9,836 nt of DNA from Spirochaetota bacterium (GCA_023396615.1 JAEWVM010000188.1:1-9836), one strand, 5' to 3'; positions 1-5,651 are shown, counted from the first letter of the stretch. Program-made: numbers and translations. Notes: generated by a model from the letters alone, not told the origin.

Positions 1-9
1 GTTTAAATT

Positions 10-27
10 ATATGCATGGAGTTATTT
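10..27 (+). promoter_or_regulatory. Partial vapBC operator arm and ribosome binding site
   Basis: ATATGCAT at 10-17 is the right arm of an inverted repeat that is seen complete in the duplicate copy at 4537-4566; the left arm here would lie before the window. GGAG at 18-21 is six bases ahead of the ATG at 28. This ribosome binding site decides the start of vapB: the in-frame ATG at 16 lies inside the operator arm and has no binding site of its own. The operator role is inferred from the autoregulation usual in VapBC modules. Confidence 0.5.
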
Positions 28-219
28 ATGAGAACAACAATTGATTTGCCGGAAAACTTGGTTAACGAAGCATTGAAACTTACCAAAATTAAAACCAAAA
101 CAGATCTCATTAAGGAAGCTCTGCTAAATTTAATTCAAAAAGAAAAGTTGAAAAATCTCAAGAGTTATCGCGGAAAAATTAATCTTGATATCGACCTTAA
201 TGCAATAAGAAAACGATGA
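28..219 (+). CDS. vapB: VapB-type antitoxin (first copy)
   Basis: This is a 63-residue antitoxin of the VapB family typified by MRTTIDLP...ALKLT..KTK. The N-terminal part (about residues 1-30) is the DNA-binding and dimerisation segment. The C-terminal tail, with LKSYRGKINLDIDLNAIRKR, is the toxin-wrapping segment; RGKI-D-D-D--R+R is characteristic of VapB partners of PIN toxins. In this family the antitoxin binds and inhibits its VapC RNase and represses its own operon. The stop overlaps the vapC start by four bases (ATGA), so the two are translationally coupled. The start at 28 is chosen because GGAG stands six bases before it; an ATG at 16 would add four residues. A copy at 4577-4768 differs at two bases over 219 aligned positions. 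Confidence 0.9.
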   Translation: MRTTIDLPENLVNEALKLTKIKTKTDLIKEALLNLIQKEKLKNLKSYRGKINLDIDLNAIRKR

Positions 220-602
220 AAAATGTTTTAGTTGATTCTTCTGTTTGGATCGATTATTTTAAGGGCGGAAAAAATATTGATGTCAATTTATTTGAAAAGT
301 TGGCAGATAATAACCAAATCGTAACTAATCAATTGATTCTTGCCGAATTGATTCCTTCTTTGACGCTCAAAAATGAAACAGAAGTAATAGATATTTTAAA
401 AACAATTGATTGTATATCGTTAGCAATAAATTGGGTTGAAATTATCAGATTCCAGTCAATAAATCTGAAAAATGGTGTCAACAAAGTTGGAATACCTGAT
501 CTAATAATTATTCAAAATGTTTTGCAAAATGATTTAACATTGTTTTCTTTAGATAAGCATTTTTATTTAATGGAAAAGTTTCATAAATATAAAATGATCT
601 AA
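216..602 (+). CDS. vapC: VapC PIN-domain ribonuclease toxin
   Basis: This 128-residue PIN-domain protein has normal VapC length. The N-terminal motif VLVDSSVWIDYF supplies Asp7 and Asp13. Glu44 (LILAELIPS), Asp95 (GIPDLIII) and Asp113 (FSLDKHF) complete the expected acidic, metal-binding active site. VapC toxins are Mg-dependent endoribonucleases, many of which cut tRNA or rRNA; the target of this one cannot be read from sequence. It follows vapB with an ATGA overlap and all expected catalytic acids are present, so it looks functional. A second, decayed copy begins at 4765. Comparing the two shows which residues the pseudogene lost. Confidence 0.92.
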   Translation: MKNVLVDSSVWIDYFKGGKNIDVNLFEKLADNNQIVTNQLILAELIPSLTLKNETEVIDILKTIDCISLAINWVEIIRFQSINLKNGVNKVGIPDLIIIQNVLQNDLTLFSLDKHFYLMEKFHKYKMI

Positions 603-719
603 AAATTAGTGCCACTTCAAATAACGAATCTCTCGAATAACTTTTTCTTCAAGCGGTTATTTTGATTTCAGTCGGAAACAGAAATGTCTCTATTGAGCCG
701 GTTCTCAAGAAAGTAAAAA

Positions 720-747
720 AGCGGCGTTATTTTTGCCGCTATTTTTC
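720..747 (+). terminator. Rho-independent terminator after vapBC
   Basis: AGCGGC (720-725) pairs with GCCGCT (735-740) across a nine-base loop and is followed by ATTTTTCC. An A-run precedes the stem, so it could act in both directions. The same hairpin recurs at 5652-5676 behind the RelE-type toxin, as part of the shared tail repeat. Confidence 0.7.
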
Positions 748-826
748 CATATTTTATGTGCACAGCAGAATAATAACCACTGAGTGTTGACCTTTTTCTT
801 TCTTCTTAACGTAAAATGATTTTCTG

Positions 827-857
827 TTGACTTTCCACGCTATTGACCGTTTAAAAT
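827..857 (+). promoter_or_regulatory. Possible promoter in tail repeat copy A
   Basis: TTGACT (827-832) and TAAAAT (852-857) are separated by 19 bases. The same pair with the same spacing occurs at 5714-5744 and 4915-4945. The spacing is long for a housekeeping promoter, but conservation in three copies and the position downstream of the terminator suggest that it could drive the next unit. A second hexamer, TTGACC at 843, is an alternative -35. Confidence 0.35.
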
Positions 858-924
858 ATTTGCATAAAAGTTATATGCTATTCAGCTAAATATATTGATG
901 CCAATAATTTTAGGAGGTTTCATA

Positions 925-1482
925 ATGAAACGGTTTAATTTTAAAGTAACTGCTTTGATTCTGTCGATTGTACTTTTAGGATCAATCAATTATATTTACG
1001 CTGGTGATTTAACAAAATCAATTCCCTTGCCCGGTCACGGTTCTTTGGTTCTAAAATTTCCGGACGAATGGAAAATGTCTGTACAACAGCCGGGAAATGA
1101 TTTGCCGCCGACTATCCGATTGGTGTCTTCCAAAGAGAGTAAATTTACTTTTTTAATAACGCCATTATGGAATAAAAATACTAATAAACCATTTGAAGAT
1201 GAACAGGTTAAAAAGTTAATCGAGAATGATGGAAAAAAAATGATATCTAGCGCGATTGAAAAAGATTTTAAAATAGAAACGTTTAAAGGGTCTAGTTCCA
1301 AAGGATATTATTTCGGACTTACTGATAAAGCGCCAAAACCAAATGAATTCACATATTGTTACCGTGTTGGAGTTAAGGTTGGAACCTTGCTTTTGAGTGT
1401 AACTTTGCTCACAAATGATAAAGATTCAAATGATATAAAATCGGCATTTGAAATGTTGAAAAATGTTGAACAAACTGAATAA
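925..1482 (+). CDS. Predicted exported protein, function unknown
   Basis: This is a 185-residue protein with a clear N-terminal signal peptide (basic MKRFNFK, a hydrophobic stretch, then cleavage probably after YIYA near residue 26). The mature part contains the segments IPLPGHGSLVLKFPDEWK, DLPPTIRL, FTFLITPLW and TDKAPKPNEFTY. It resembles hypothetical periplasmic or secreted proteins from other bacteria that I recall only as uncharacterised; a PsbP-like fold is a guess. I chose the ATG at 925 because AGGAGG (912-917) stands seven bases before it; an in-frame ATG at 895 lacks a binding site. It is the first of five consecutive genes for exported proteins and probably a single-gene cassette. 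Confidence 0.82.
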   Translation: MKRFNFKVTALILSIVLLGSINYIYAGDLTKSIPLPGHGSLVLKFPDEWKMSVQQPGNDLPPTIRLVSSKESKFTFLITPLWNKNTNKPFEDEQVKKLIENDGKKMISSAIEKDFKIETFKGSSSKGYYFGLTDKAPKPNEFTYCYRVGVKVGTLLLSVTLLTNDKDSNDIKSAFEMLKNVEQTE

Positions 1483-1493
1483 TAATACGATTA

Positions 1494-1541
1494 GCTCCAT
1501 GCTCACTTCGCTGTGCTCGGACTACTGACTATTAGTTAGAT
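1494..1541 (+). repeat. Short cassette-boundary-like spacer
   Basis: GCTCCATGCTCACTTCGCTG begins here and continues to 1520. It matches spacers at 3058-3084 and 4396-4416 (consensus TGCTCRCTTCGYTGYGC) and can form a weak hairpin around CTTCG. It is followed by GTTAGAT at 1535-1541, a perfect fit to the GTTRRRY core of attC sites, 45 bases before the next start codon. No matching RYYYAAC partner is obvious on the left, so the attC assignment is tentative. Confidence 0.45.
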
Positions 1542-1579
1542 GAAATTAGCATTACTTGAATATTATTAAGGAGTAATAT

Positions 1580-2428
1580 ATGAAAAAGTTGTTTCAAGTT
1601 GTTGTTTTACTGATTATTGCAGGTTTTACATCAAGCATTTTTGCGGAAAACATTTACACTTTAAGCGGGTTTAAAATTGGTCAAAATATGACTTCAGTTA
1701 AAAATGAACTTGGAAATCCGTTTAAAGTTCATAAGTTTGATGATGGATATGTAGCCTATATCTATCAATTGCAGAATTATAATGTAATTTTTGAAACAAA
1801 TCCGTCTCGTCCGGATTTAATATATGCCATACAGATAGAAGGAAAAAGTAATCCGGATAAAATGGGTTTAGGTAATTTGAATCTTGGTGATAAAGAATCT
1901 AAAATATTAGAACTTTTTGGTAAACCTGATTTGATTGAAAATGCAAAGGATGAAATTACTGGTGAAATAATTCCTAATATTAAGTATTATGATTATTATA
2001 ATAAACTTAATTTCAGCATTGAAGCAAATTCTGCCAAAGTTTCAAGCATCAAAATAATAATGAAACCTGAAATTAATTTGAAAGAGAAACCGGATTATGA
2101 TGCGTTTCTGATTGATTTATCTAAAAGAAATATTGAAAAATATATATCAGCGTTCTTTGAATTGCATATTGATAACAAATCATATGCATTATCTAAATCA
2201 ATATTTTCAGTATTAAATAATGAAAAAGTATTCAATGAAGCATTTTACGGGAAAACATATGGAATTGTTAACATTAAAAATTCAGACAAATACGATTCAG
2301 CTCTAAGAGTTGGAGATCATGGCATGGGATATGTATTCAAAATAACTAAGAATGTATTTAAATACGAACTTTACTTTGTAAAAAGTTATGCCGGTTGGGT
2401 GTTAAAAGACTTGTATATTGATAAGTAA
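1580..2428 (+). CDS. Exported protein with two SmpA/BLIP-like repeats
   Basis: This 282-residue protein has a signal peptide (MKKLFQ, a hydrophobic core, cleavage near IFA at residue 22). Two related segments of the pattern G-x(n)-V/I-x3-LG-P are visible: FKIGQNMTSVKNELGNPFKV (about 31-50) and LNLGDKESKILELFGKPDLI (about 100-119). This pattern is typical of SmpA/OmlA and beta-lactamase-inhibitor-like (BLIP) alpha/beta folds, which serve as protein-binding modules. The C-terminal 110 residues are unrecognised. AAGGAG sits upstream of the ATG. There is no boundary-like repeat between this gene and the next, 81 bases on, so the two may form a two-gene unit. The binding partner is unknown, and beta-lactamase inhibition is not implied. 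Confidence 0.8.
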   Translation: MKKLFQVVVLLIIAGFTSSIFAENIYTLSGFKIGQNMTSVKNELGNPFKVHKFDDGYVAYIYQLQNYNVIFETNPSRPDLIYAIQIEGKSNPDKMGLGNLNLGDKESKILELFGKPDLIENAKDEITGEIIPNIKYYDYYNKLNFSIEANSAKVSSIKIIMKPEINLKEKPDYDAFLIDLSKRNIEKYISAFFELHIDNKSYALSKSIFSVLNNEKVFNEAFYGKTYGIVNIKNSDKYDSALRVGDHGMGYVFKITKNVFKYELYFVKSYAGWVLKDLYIDK

Positions 2429-2509
2429 TGCCATTTTCAGAATTTGATGAGCGTGGTTTGTATGAAAAGCATTCAGTAAATTGTAATAATGAATTACAAG
2501 AGGTAAATA

Positions 2510-3004
2510 ATGAAAAAGAAATTCGGTTTTACTATTATATTGATTTTAGTTTTATTCTCTTCTATTTTCGCTGATAAGGTTCCGCCAATGTCAGAGGGTA
2601 CAGCTAATGGGGTTATTATTTATACAAGAGGCGGAAAATCAGAAAAATATGTTCTAGATTTTCAAAAGTCAAAATCGTCATGGGGTCATATGTGTTCATG
2701 CCATGTCGGAATATCAACTTCGACAACTTCCGGGAAAACAAGTTTCTTTTATATGGAAGGAGATGAAAATACATTTTTTATTTCATTTAAAGATGACAGC
2801 GGATATGAATCGGATTTTGAACTTGATAAGACGGTGTATTCCTTGGAAAAGATTAAAGATGGGGATGGAATATGTCTCATTTTAAAAAACTTGAAGCGTA
2901 TAAAAATGAAAAAAAGAGGAGACGATAAAGATTTCATTTTTATGGAACCTGGATCTGTTATTGTTTACTATTTTAAAAAAGATTACGAAAGTTATTTTCA
3001 GTAA
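2510..3004 (+). CDS. Predicted exported protein with CxC motif, function unknown
   Basis: This 164-residue protein has a strong signal peptide (MKKKFG, a hydrophobic run, cleavage after IFA at about residue 21). The mature part has beta-rich, alternating hydrophobic character and one notable motif, WGHMCSCHVG, at about residues 58-67. Two cysteines flanked by histidines could bind metal or form a disulphide. I do not recognise the family. A ribosome binding site (AGAGG) precedes the ATG. The stop codon lies inside the left arm of a long imperfect hairpin (3001-3045), which may end the transcript or mark a cassette boundary. Confidence 0.75.
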   Translation: MKKKFGFTIILILVLFSSIFADKVPPMSEGTANGVIIYTRGGKSEKYVLDFQKSKSSWGHMCSCHVGISTSTTSGKTSFFYMEGDENTFFISFKDDSGYESDFELDKTVYSLEKIKDGDGICLILKNLKRIKMKKRGDDKDFIFMEPGSVIVYYFKKDYESYFQ

Positions 3005-3045
3005 TGCATTATACTGCTGCATGCCACAGCAGATATATGCATTAC
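3001..3045. repeat. Long imperfect inverted repeat at the stop codon
   Basis: GTAATGCAT (3001-3009) pairs with ATGCATTAC (3037-3045), and CTGCTG (3014-3019) pairs with CAGCAG (3027-3032) around a seven-base loop. The intervening TATA and ATAT form a four-by-four internal loop. So 15 of 19 positions per arm pair. No T-run follows, so it is not a classic terminator. The symmetric internal loop resembles the folded single-strand form of integron attC sites, but could also be a stabilising 3' hairpin. Confidence 0.6.
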
Positions 3046-3057
3046 TTCTGGTCAAAG

Positions 3058-3146
3058 GCTCCATGCTCGCTTCGTTGCGCGCGGTGTTTGTACTAAAGGT
3101 ACATTTTGGCTTCGCCAAAAACATTGTAAACAGGCGTCTGTTATGC
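3058..3146 (+). repeat. Cassette-boundary-like spacer with hairpins
   Basis: It contains the shared motif GCTCCATGCTCGCTTCGTTG (from 3058), then the hairpin TTTTGGC-TTC-GCCAAAA (3104-3120) extended by TACA/TGTA outside, and ends in GTTATGC (3140-3146), 23 bases before the next start. GTTATGC recalls the word found in Vibrio cassette repeats. Together with the hairpin at 3001-3045, the spacer could be one folded recombination site; a left core with AAC is not obvious. Confidence 0.45.
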
Positions 3147-3168
3147 GCAATTAATTAAGGAGATATCT

Positions 3169-3732
3169 ATGAGGAAAATGTATTCAGCATTTATATTTTG
3201 TATTATATCAATTCCATTATTTTCTATGGATGCTGATGGACAGTATTTTAAAGAATTAAGCGGCGAGGCTATAATTCATGTTCAGTCAAGAATGATATTG
3301 CAGAAGAAAACAGAGTATTTTGAATTAACGAAAGCTGTTATTTTTGATAAATCAGGGGAGAATGTTGGTATTGGATTTAATTCATCAAAAATAAATTTAG
3401 TTGGCAGTGTTTTTATTTATAATTATCCGAAAAAGGATATTGCTGATCAACTTAATGGATGTATATCATATTATAACAGCAACACAAAAAAATTAAGCGT
3501 AATAGATGCTGTTCAATTTGAATTGCCGAATGATAAAAAAACAAAAGCTGTATTTTCTGTTGTTAAATATAACGATACATACAAGAAAACCAAAAATACG
3601 ATGCTTTATACATATATATTAATTATGGATTGCGGGCAATGGTATTGCAAAGTTGAAATAACATCTCCGGAATCTGAACAAGATAAAATGAATAATATGT
3701 TGAAGAAAATTGTGGAGTTGATCAATATCTAA
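3169..3732 (+). CDS. Predicted exported protein, function unknown
   Basis: This 187-residue protein has an N-terminal signal-like segment (MRKMYSAFIFCIISIPLFS, cleavage near residue 20). The rest alternates beta-prone stretches, for example SGEAIIHVQSRMIL, KAVIFDKSG and KAVFSVVKYND, and ends with a motif around CGQWYCKVEITSP and a short helix. The two cysteines there (CGQWYC) could form a disulphide after export. I do not recognise the family. AAGGAG precedes the ATG by seven bases. It starts 23 bases after a GTTATGC core, which leaves almost no room for a promoter, so it probably relies on upstream transcription. Confidence 0.75.
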   Translation: MRKMYSAFIFCIISIPLFSMDADGQYFKELSGEAIIHVQSRMILQKKTEYFELTKAVIFDKSGENVGIGFNSSKINLVGSVFIYNYPKKDIADQLNGCISYYNSNTKKLSVIDAVQFELPNDKKTKAVFSVVKYNDTYKKTKNTMLYTYILIMDCGQWYCKVEITSPESEQDKMNNMLKKIVELINI

Positions 3733-3851
3733 TAACTTTATCTGCGGTAATTAATTTTCTGAATGAATTTTTGAGTATATCTGATTGCATTAAATCAAAT
3801 AAATGAACGTTATATTGCTGAAATATATTAAAAAGTGAAAAGGAGAATAAT

Positions 3852-4379
3852 ATGAGAAAATGTATGAAAGGAATTATTTTGTTGCTAAGCTTCACTAGTC
3901 TATTTTCAAACGATATTCCGCTATTTATTAATGCAGCAAAGACCAATGATTTTAAAACTGTTTCAAGATTTATAGAAAATAAAAACAACATCAACGCTGT
4001 TGATGAGTATGGTAAAACAGCTCTTATGTGGGCATCCGAAAAAAATAACATTAATATTGTAAAATACCTGTTAGATAATGGGGCTGATGTAAATATTATA
4101 ACAGATTCTCAATATTCAGTTTTGCATTATCCAGCTCAAGCCGGGAATACAGAAGTCGTAAAACTTTTGTTGACCAAAGATGTTTCGAAAATTATAAATT
4201 CTACAACAAAACTTGGTTGGACTCCTTTGATTTGTGCTTCATCTATGGGCCATGTTGAAATTGTAAAACTGCTTATGGCAAAAGGCGCAGACAAATCAAT
4301 AAAGGCAAAAAATGGAGTAACTGCAATCGGTTTTGCTGAAATAATGGGTTTTAAAGAAATTATTAAAATATTGAAATAA
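3852..4379 (+). CDS. Exported ankyrin-repeat protein
   Basis: This 175-residue protein has a signal peptide (MRKCMKGIILLLSFTSLFS, cleavage near residue 19-20) followed by about four and a half ankyrin repeats at roughly 21-50, 51-84, 85-118, 119-152 and 153-175. The helix motifs are clear in GKTALMWASEKNNINIVKYL, GNTEVVKLLL and GWTPLICASSMGHVEIVKLL. Ankyrin arrays act as protein-binding scaffolds; with a signal peptide this one is likely periplasmic or secreted. The partner cannot be read from sequence. AAGGAG lies before the ATG. The 119-base spacer before it holds a GTTATAT word at 3809-3815 but none of the hairpin motifs. It may instead carry a lipid if the N-terminus is processed differently, but no lipobox is evident. 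Confidence 0.88.
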   Translation: MRKCMKGIILLLSFTSLFSNDIPLFINAAKTNDFKTVSRFIENKNNINAVDEYGKTALMWASEKNNINIVKYLLDNGADVNIITDSQYSVLHYPAQAGNTEVVKLLLTKDVSKIINSTTKLGWTPLICASSMGHVEIVKLLMAKGADKSIKAKNGVTAIGFAEIMGFKEIIKILK

Positions 4380-4395
4380 TATAATCATTTTGACG

Positions 4396-4476
4396 TGCTC
4401 ACTTCGTTGCGCGCGGTGCTCGGGCTTTACCACATTTCGCCTTCGGCAAAATGTGGCTTACACGCGTTCGTTAGCC
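4396..4476 (+). repeat. Cassette-boundary-like spacer with strong hairpin
   Basis: It contains TGCTCACTTCGTTGCGCGCG (from 4396, shared with 1500 and 3064), then a hairpin in which CCACATTT (4430-4437) pairs with AAATGTGG (4449-4456), with a C/A mismatch and an inner GCC-TTC-GGC. It ends TTCGTTAGCC (core 4470-4476). TTCGTTA is the reverse complement of the TAACGAA that opens the spacers at 621 and 5562. The hairpin with an unpaired position and terminal GTTA core is the best attC-like structure in the window. An open frame across it is a by-product of the repeat. Confidence 0.5.
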
Positions 4477-4530
4477 GAAAAGGCAGTTATCTTTGTCTTG
4501 AGTCTGCACCTGATAAGATTTTATTTTAAT

Positions 4531-4566
4531 TTGACAATGCATATGAAAAGTTTAAATTATATGCAT
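4531..4566 (+). promoter_or_regulatory. Promoter and operator of second vapB copy
   Basis: TTGACA (4531-4536) is a consensus -35; TAAATT at 4553-4558 is a fair -10 with 16-base spacing. ATGCATAT (4537-4544) and ATATGCAT (4559-4566) are perfect eight-base inverted arms with centres 22 bases apart, flanking the -10. Two dyad halves about two helical turns apart suit a dimeric VapB autorepressor. The module therefore carries its own promoter inside its unit. Confidence 0.6.
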
Positions 4567-4576
4567 GGAGTTATTT

Positions 4577-4768
4577 ATGAGAACAACAATTGATTTGCCG
4601 GAAAACTTGGTTAACGAAGCATTGAAACTTACCAAAATTAAAACCAAAACAGATCTCATTAAGGAAGCTCTGCTTAATTTAATTCAAAAAGAAAAGTTGA
4701 AAAATCTCAAGAGTTATCGCGGAAAAATTAATCTTGATATCGACCTTAATGCAATGAGAAAACGATGA
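4577..4768 (+). CDS. vapB: VapB-type antitoxin, second copy (orphan)
   Basis: This is a 63-residue near-identical duplicate of the antitoxin at 28-219. Over the aligned 219 bases only two differ: CTA to CTT (silent) and ATA to ATG (Ile to Met near the C-terminus). The same GGAG ribosome binding site sets the start at 4577. The following vapC is broken, so this is now an orphan antitoxin. It could still repress both vapBC promoters and could neutralise the intact VapC encoded about 4.5 kb upstream, since the toxin-binding tail is virtually unchanged. Retention of the intact antitoxin beside a decayed toxin fits loss of a redundant toxin. That cross-protection is inference. Confidence 0.9.
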   Translation: MRTTIDLPENLVNEALKLTKIKTKTDLIKEALLNLIQKEKLKNLKSYRGKINLDIDLNAMRKR

Positions 4769-4906
4769 AAAATGTTTTAGTTGATTCTTCTGTTTGGATC
4801 AATTATTTTAATGGCGGAAAAATATTGATGTCAATTTATTTGAAAAGTTGGCAGATATTAACCAAATCGTAACTAATCAATTGATTCTTGCCAAATTGAT
4901 TCCTTC
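4765..4906 (+). pseudogene. Decayed vapC (frameshifted and truncated)
   Basis: It aligns to 216-358 of the intact vapC. One A is missing from a run of six (five here, near 4818-4822), which shifts the frame and stops translation at 4870-4872 after 35 residues. Even in the original frame, GAT to AAT changes Asp13 to Asn and GAA to AAA changes catalytic Glu44 to Lys; Lys16 to Asn and Asn32 to Ile also occur. After 4906 the match ends abruptly and the sequence continues in the tail repeat, removing about 420 bases relative to the first copy, including the parts for Asp95 and Asp113. It cannot encode an active VapC. Confidence 0.9.
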
Positions 4907-4970
4907 ACTGAGTGTTGACTTGCCGTGCAATTGACCGTTTAAAATGTTTTCCGATGAGTTAAGTGCGAGC
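4907..4970 (+). repeat. Tail repeat copy C (truncated)
   Basis: It begins with ACTGAGTGTTGACTT, continues to ATTGACCGTTTAAAATGTTT and closes with GTTAAGT at 4958-4964, a perfect GTTRRRY core. It matches the right part of copies A and B but lacks the terminator hairpin. The left edge is the deletion junction with the vapC remnant. A TTGACT/TAAAAT pair (4915-4945, 19-base spacing) is retained. Confidence 0.65.
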
Positions 4971-4981
4971 AGCAAAAAAAA

Positions 4982-5024
4982 TTGACAAATGTCTTCTTAT
5001 GTATTACTTTGTATTCTATAGAGG
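4982..5024 (+). promoter_or_regulatory. Promoter region of the RelE-type module
   Basis: TTGACA at 4982-4987 is a consensus -35. The best -10 at 17 bases is TACTTT (5005-5010), which is weak. GAGG at 5021-5024 is 11 bases before the ATG at 5036. The position just after the GTTAAGT core suggests a promoter internal to the unit, as for the second vapB and the RHH/PIN modules. Confidence 0.4.
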
Positions 5025-5035
5025 TTGAAGTAATT

Positions 5036-5281
5036 ATGGCAAAAGTTATTACCATGCGGATTGACGAGTCTGTCTTGGAGAAGTTTTCTAAATTCGCCAA
5101 AATTGAGAATAGATCTCTTTCGAATTTCATCGAGACTGCCACTCTTAAGTACATTAATGATATAGAATATACTGATGATTTTGAAATAAAAGATATTCTA
5201 AATGATAAGGCGCTCGTTTCTAAACTCAAAAAGGGAAGTAAGGACGCAAAAAATTTGAGAGGGCGCTTTGTCGAAGTATAG
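5036..5281 (+). CDS. RHH-type antitoxin of RelE-like module
   Basis: This 81-residue protein starts MAKVITMRIDESVLEKFSKF, a beta strand and helix typical of ribbon-helix-helix (CopG/RelB-like) DNA-binding antitoxins, with the second helix at ENRSLSNFIETATLKYI. The charged C-terminal half, including DDFEIKDILNDKALVSKLKKG, is the likely toxin-binding tail. In this class the antitoxin neutralises the partner RelE-type toxin and represses the operon. The ATG at 5036 is favoured because the family starts at MAKVITMRI; an upstream frame from 4982 would put the promoter inside the gene. The end overlaps the toxin start by 14 bases. Confidence 0.85.
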   Translation: MAKVITMRIDESVLEKFSKFAKIENRSLSNFIETATLKYINDIEYTDDFEIKDILNDKALVSKLKKGSKDAKNLRGRFVEV

Positions 5282-5546
5282 AATATTTGAAACCGATCAA
5301 TTCCTTTCCGATATTGAAAGCCTTCCTAAAAAAAATAAGTTAACAATAACAAATAAAATAAGGGCTTATACCTATAAACAACTCATTGACAATCCATATT
5401 ACGGCATTAATATTAAGAAACTCAAAGATTATAAACCTGAAACATGGCGCTATCGTATCGGCAACTACAGATTGTTTTATGAAATTGATGATGCGGCAAA
5501 GATAATCTTCATCATTTCGCTTGATAGCAGAAAAGATGCATATTAA
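5268..5546 (+). CDS. relE: RelE/ParE-superfamily toxin
   Basis: This 92-residue protein has the RelE/ParE superfamily layout: MSKYRIFETDQFLSDIESLP, a basic two-helix region, then the beta-sheet core with KKLKDYKPETWRYRIGNYRL, FYEID and FIISLDSRKDAY. Basic and aromatic residues Arg61, Arg63, Arg68, Tyr71 and Arg88 are placed like the catalytic or RNA-contacting residues of RelE-type ribosome-dependent mRNA interferases. The pattern fits RelE better than the gyrase-poisoning ParE, but the biochemical class is not certain. The start is TTG at 5268, with GAGAGGG four bases before it; no ATG is available nearby. The 14-base overlap with the antitoxin implies tight translational coupling. Confidence 0.87.
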   Translation: MSKYRIFETDQFLSDIESLPKKNKLTITNKIRAYTYKQLIDNPYYGINIKKLKDYKPETWRYRIGNYRLFYEIDDAAKIIFIISLDSRKDAY

Positions 5547-5651
5547 TTTTGCGGCCGGCAGATAACGAATCTGTTGTTTTTTTAAAATTGATAATTTGAT
5601 AAAAACCGAGATAAAGAATTTCTATGTGATTATTTTCCGGAAAATAAAAAT

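Larger units (their letters stand above)
619..878 (+). repeat. Spacer after vapC: tail repeat copy A, possible attC-like cassette end
   Basis: This is most of the 322-base gene-free stretch between vapC and the next start at 925. It opens with AAATAACGAATCT and closes with GTTATATGC (870-878), an imperfect complementary pair like the outer cores of an integron attC site. From about 720 it matches the spacer at 5651-5763: a GCGGC hairpin, then ATTTTTCCATAT, AGCAGAATAATAAC, TGAGTGTTGAC and ATTGACCGTTTAAAATATTTG. Copy A has about 35 extra bases between two TGTTGAC words, absent from copies B and C. At 260 bases it is longer than usual attC sites, so the attC reading is tentative; the repeat itself is directly visible. 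Confidence 0.6.

Noticed and set aside
603..924. Possible CRISPR or tandem repeat in the spacer
   Set aside because: The repeat copies are kilobases apart and there are no regular short repeats with unique spacers.
2961..3158. 65-residue open frame over the 3001-3146 hairpins
   Set aside because: It starts inside the CxC protein gene and covers inverted repeats; there is no sign of coding constraint.
4390..4593. 67-residue open frame across the spacer before the second vapB
   Set aside because: It reads through the shared spacer motif, the hairpin and the vapB promoter, has no ribosome binding site, and its composition is unlike a protein. It is a by-product of the repeat.
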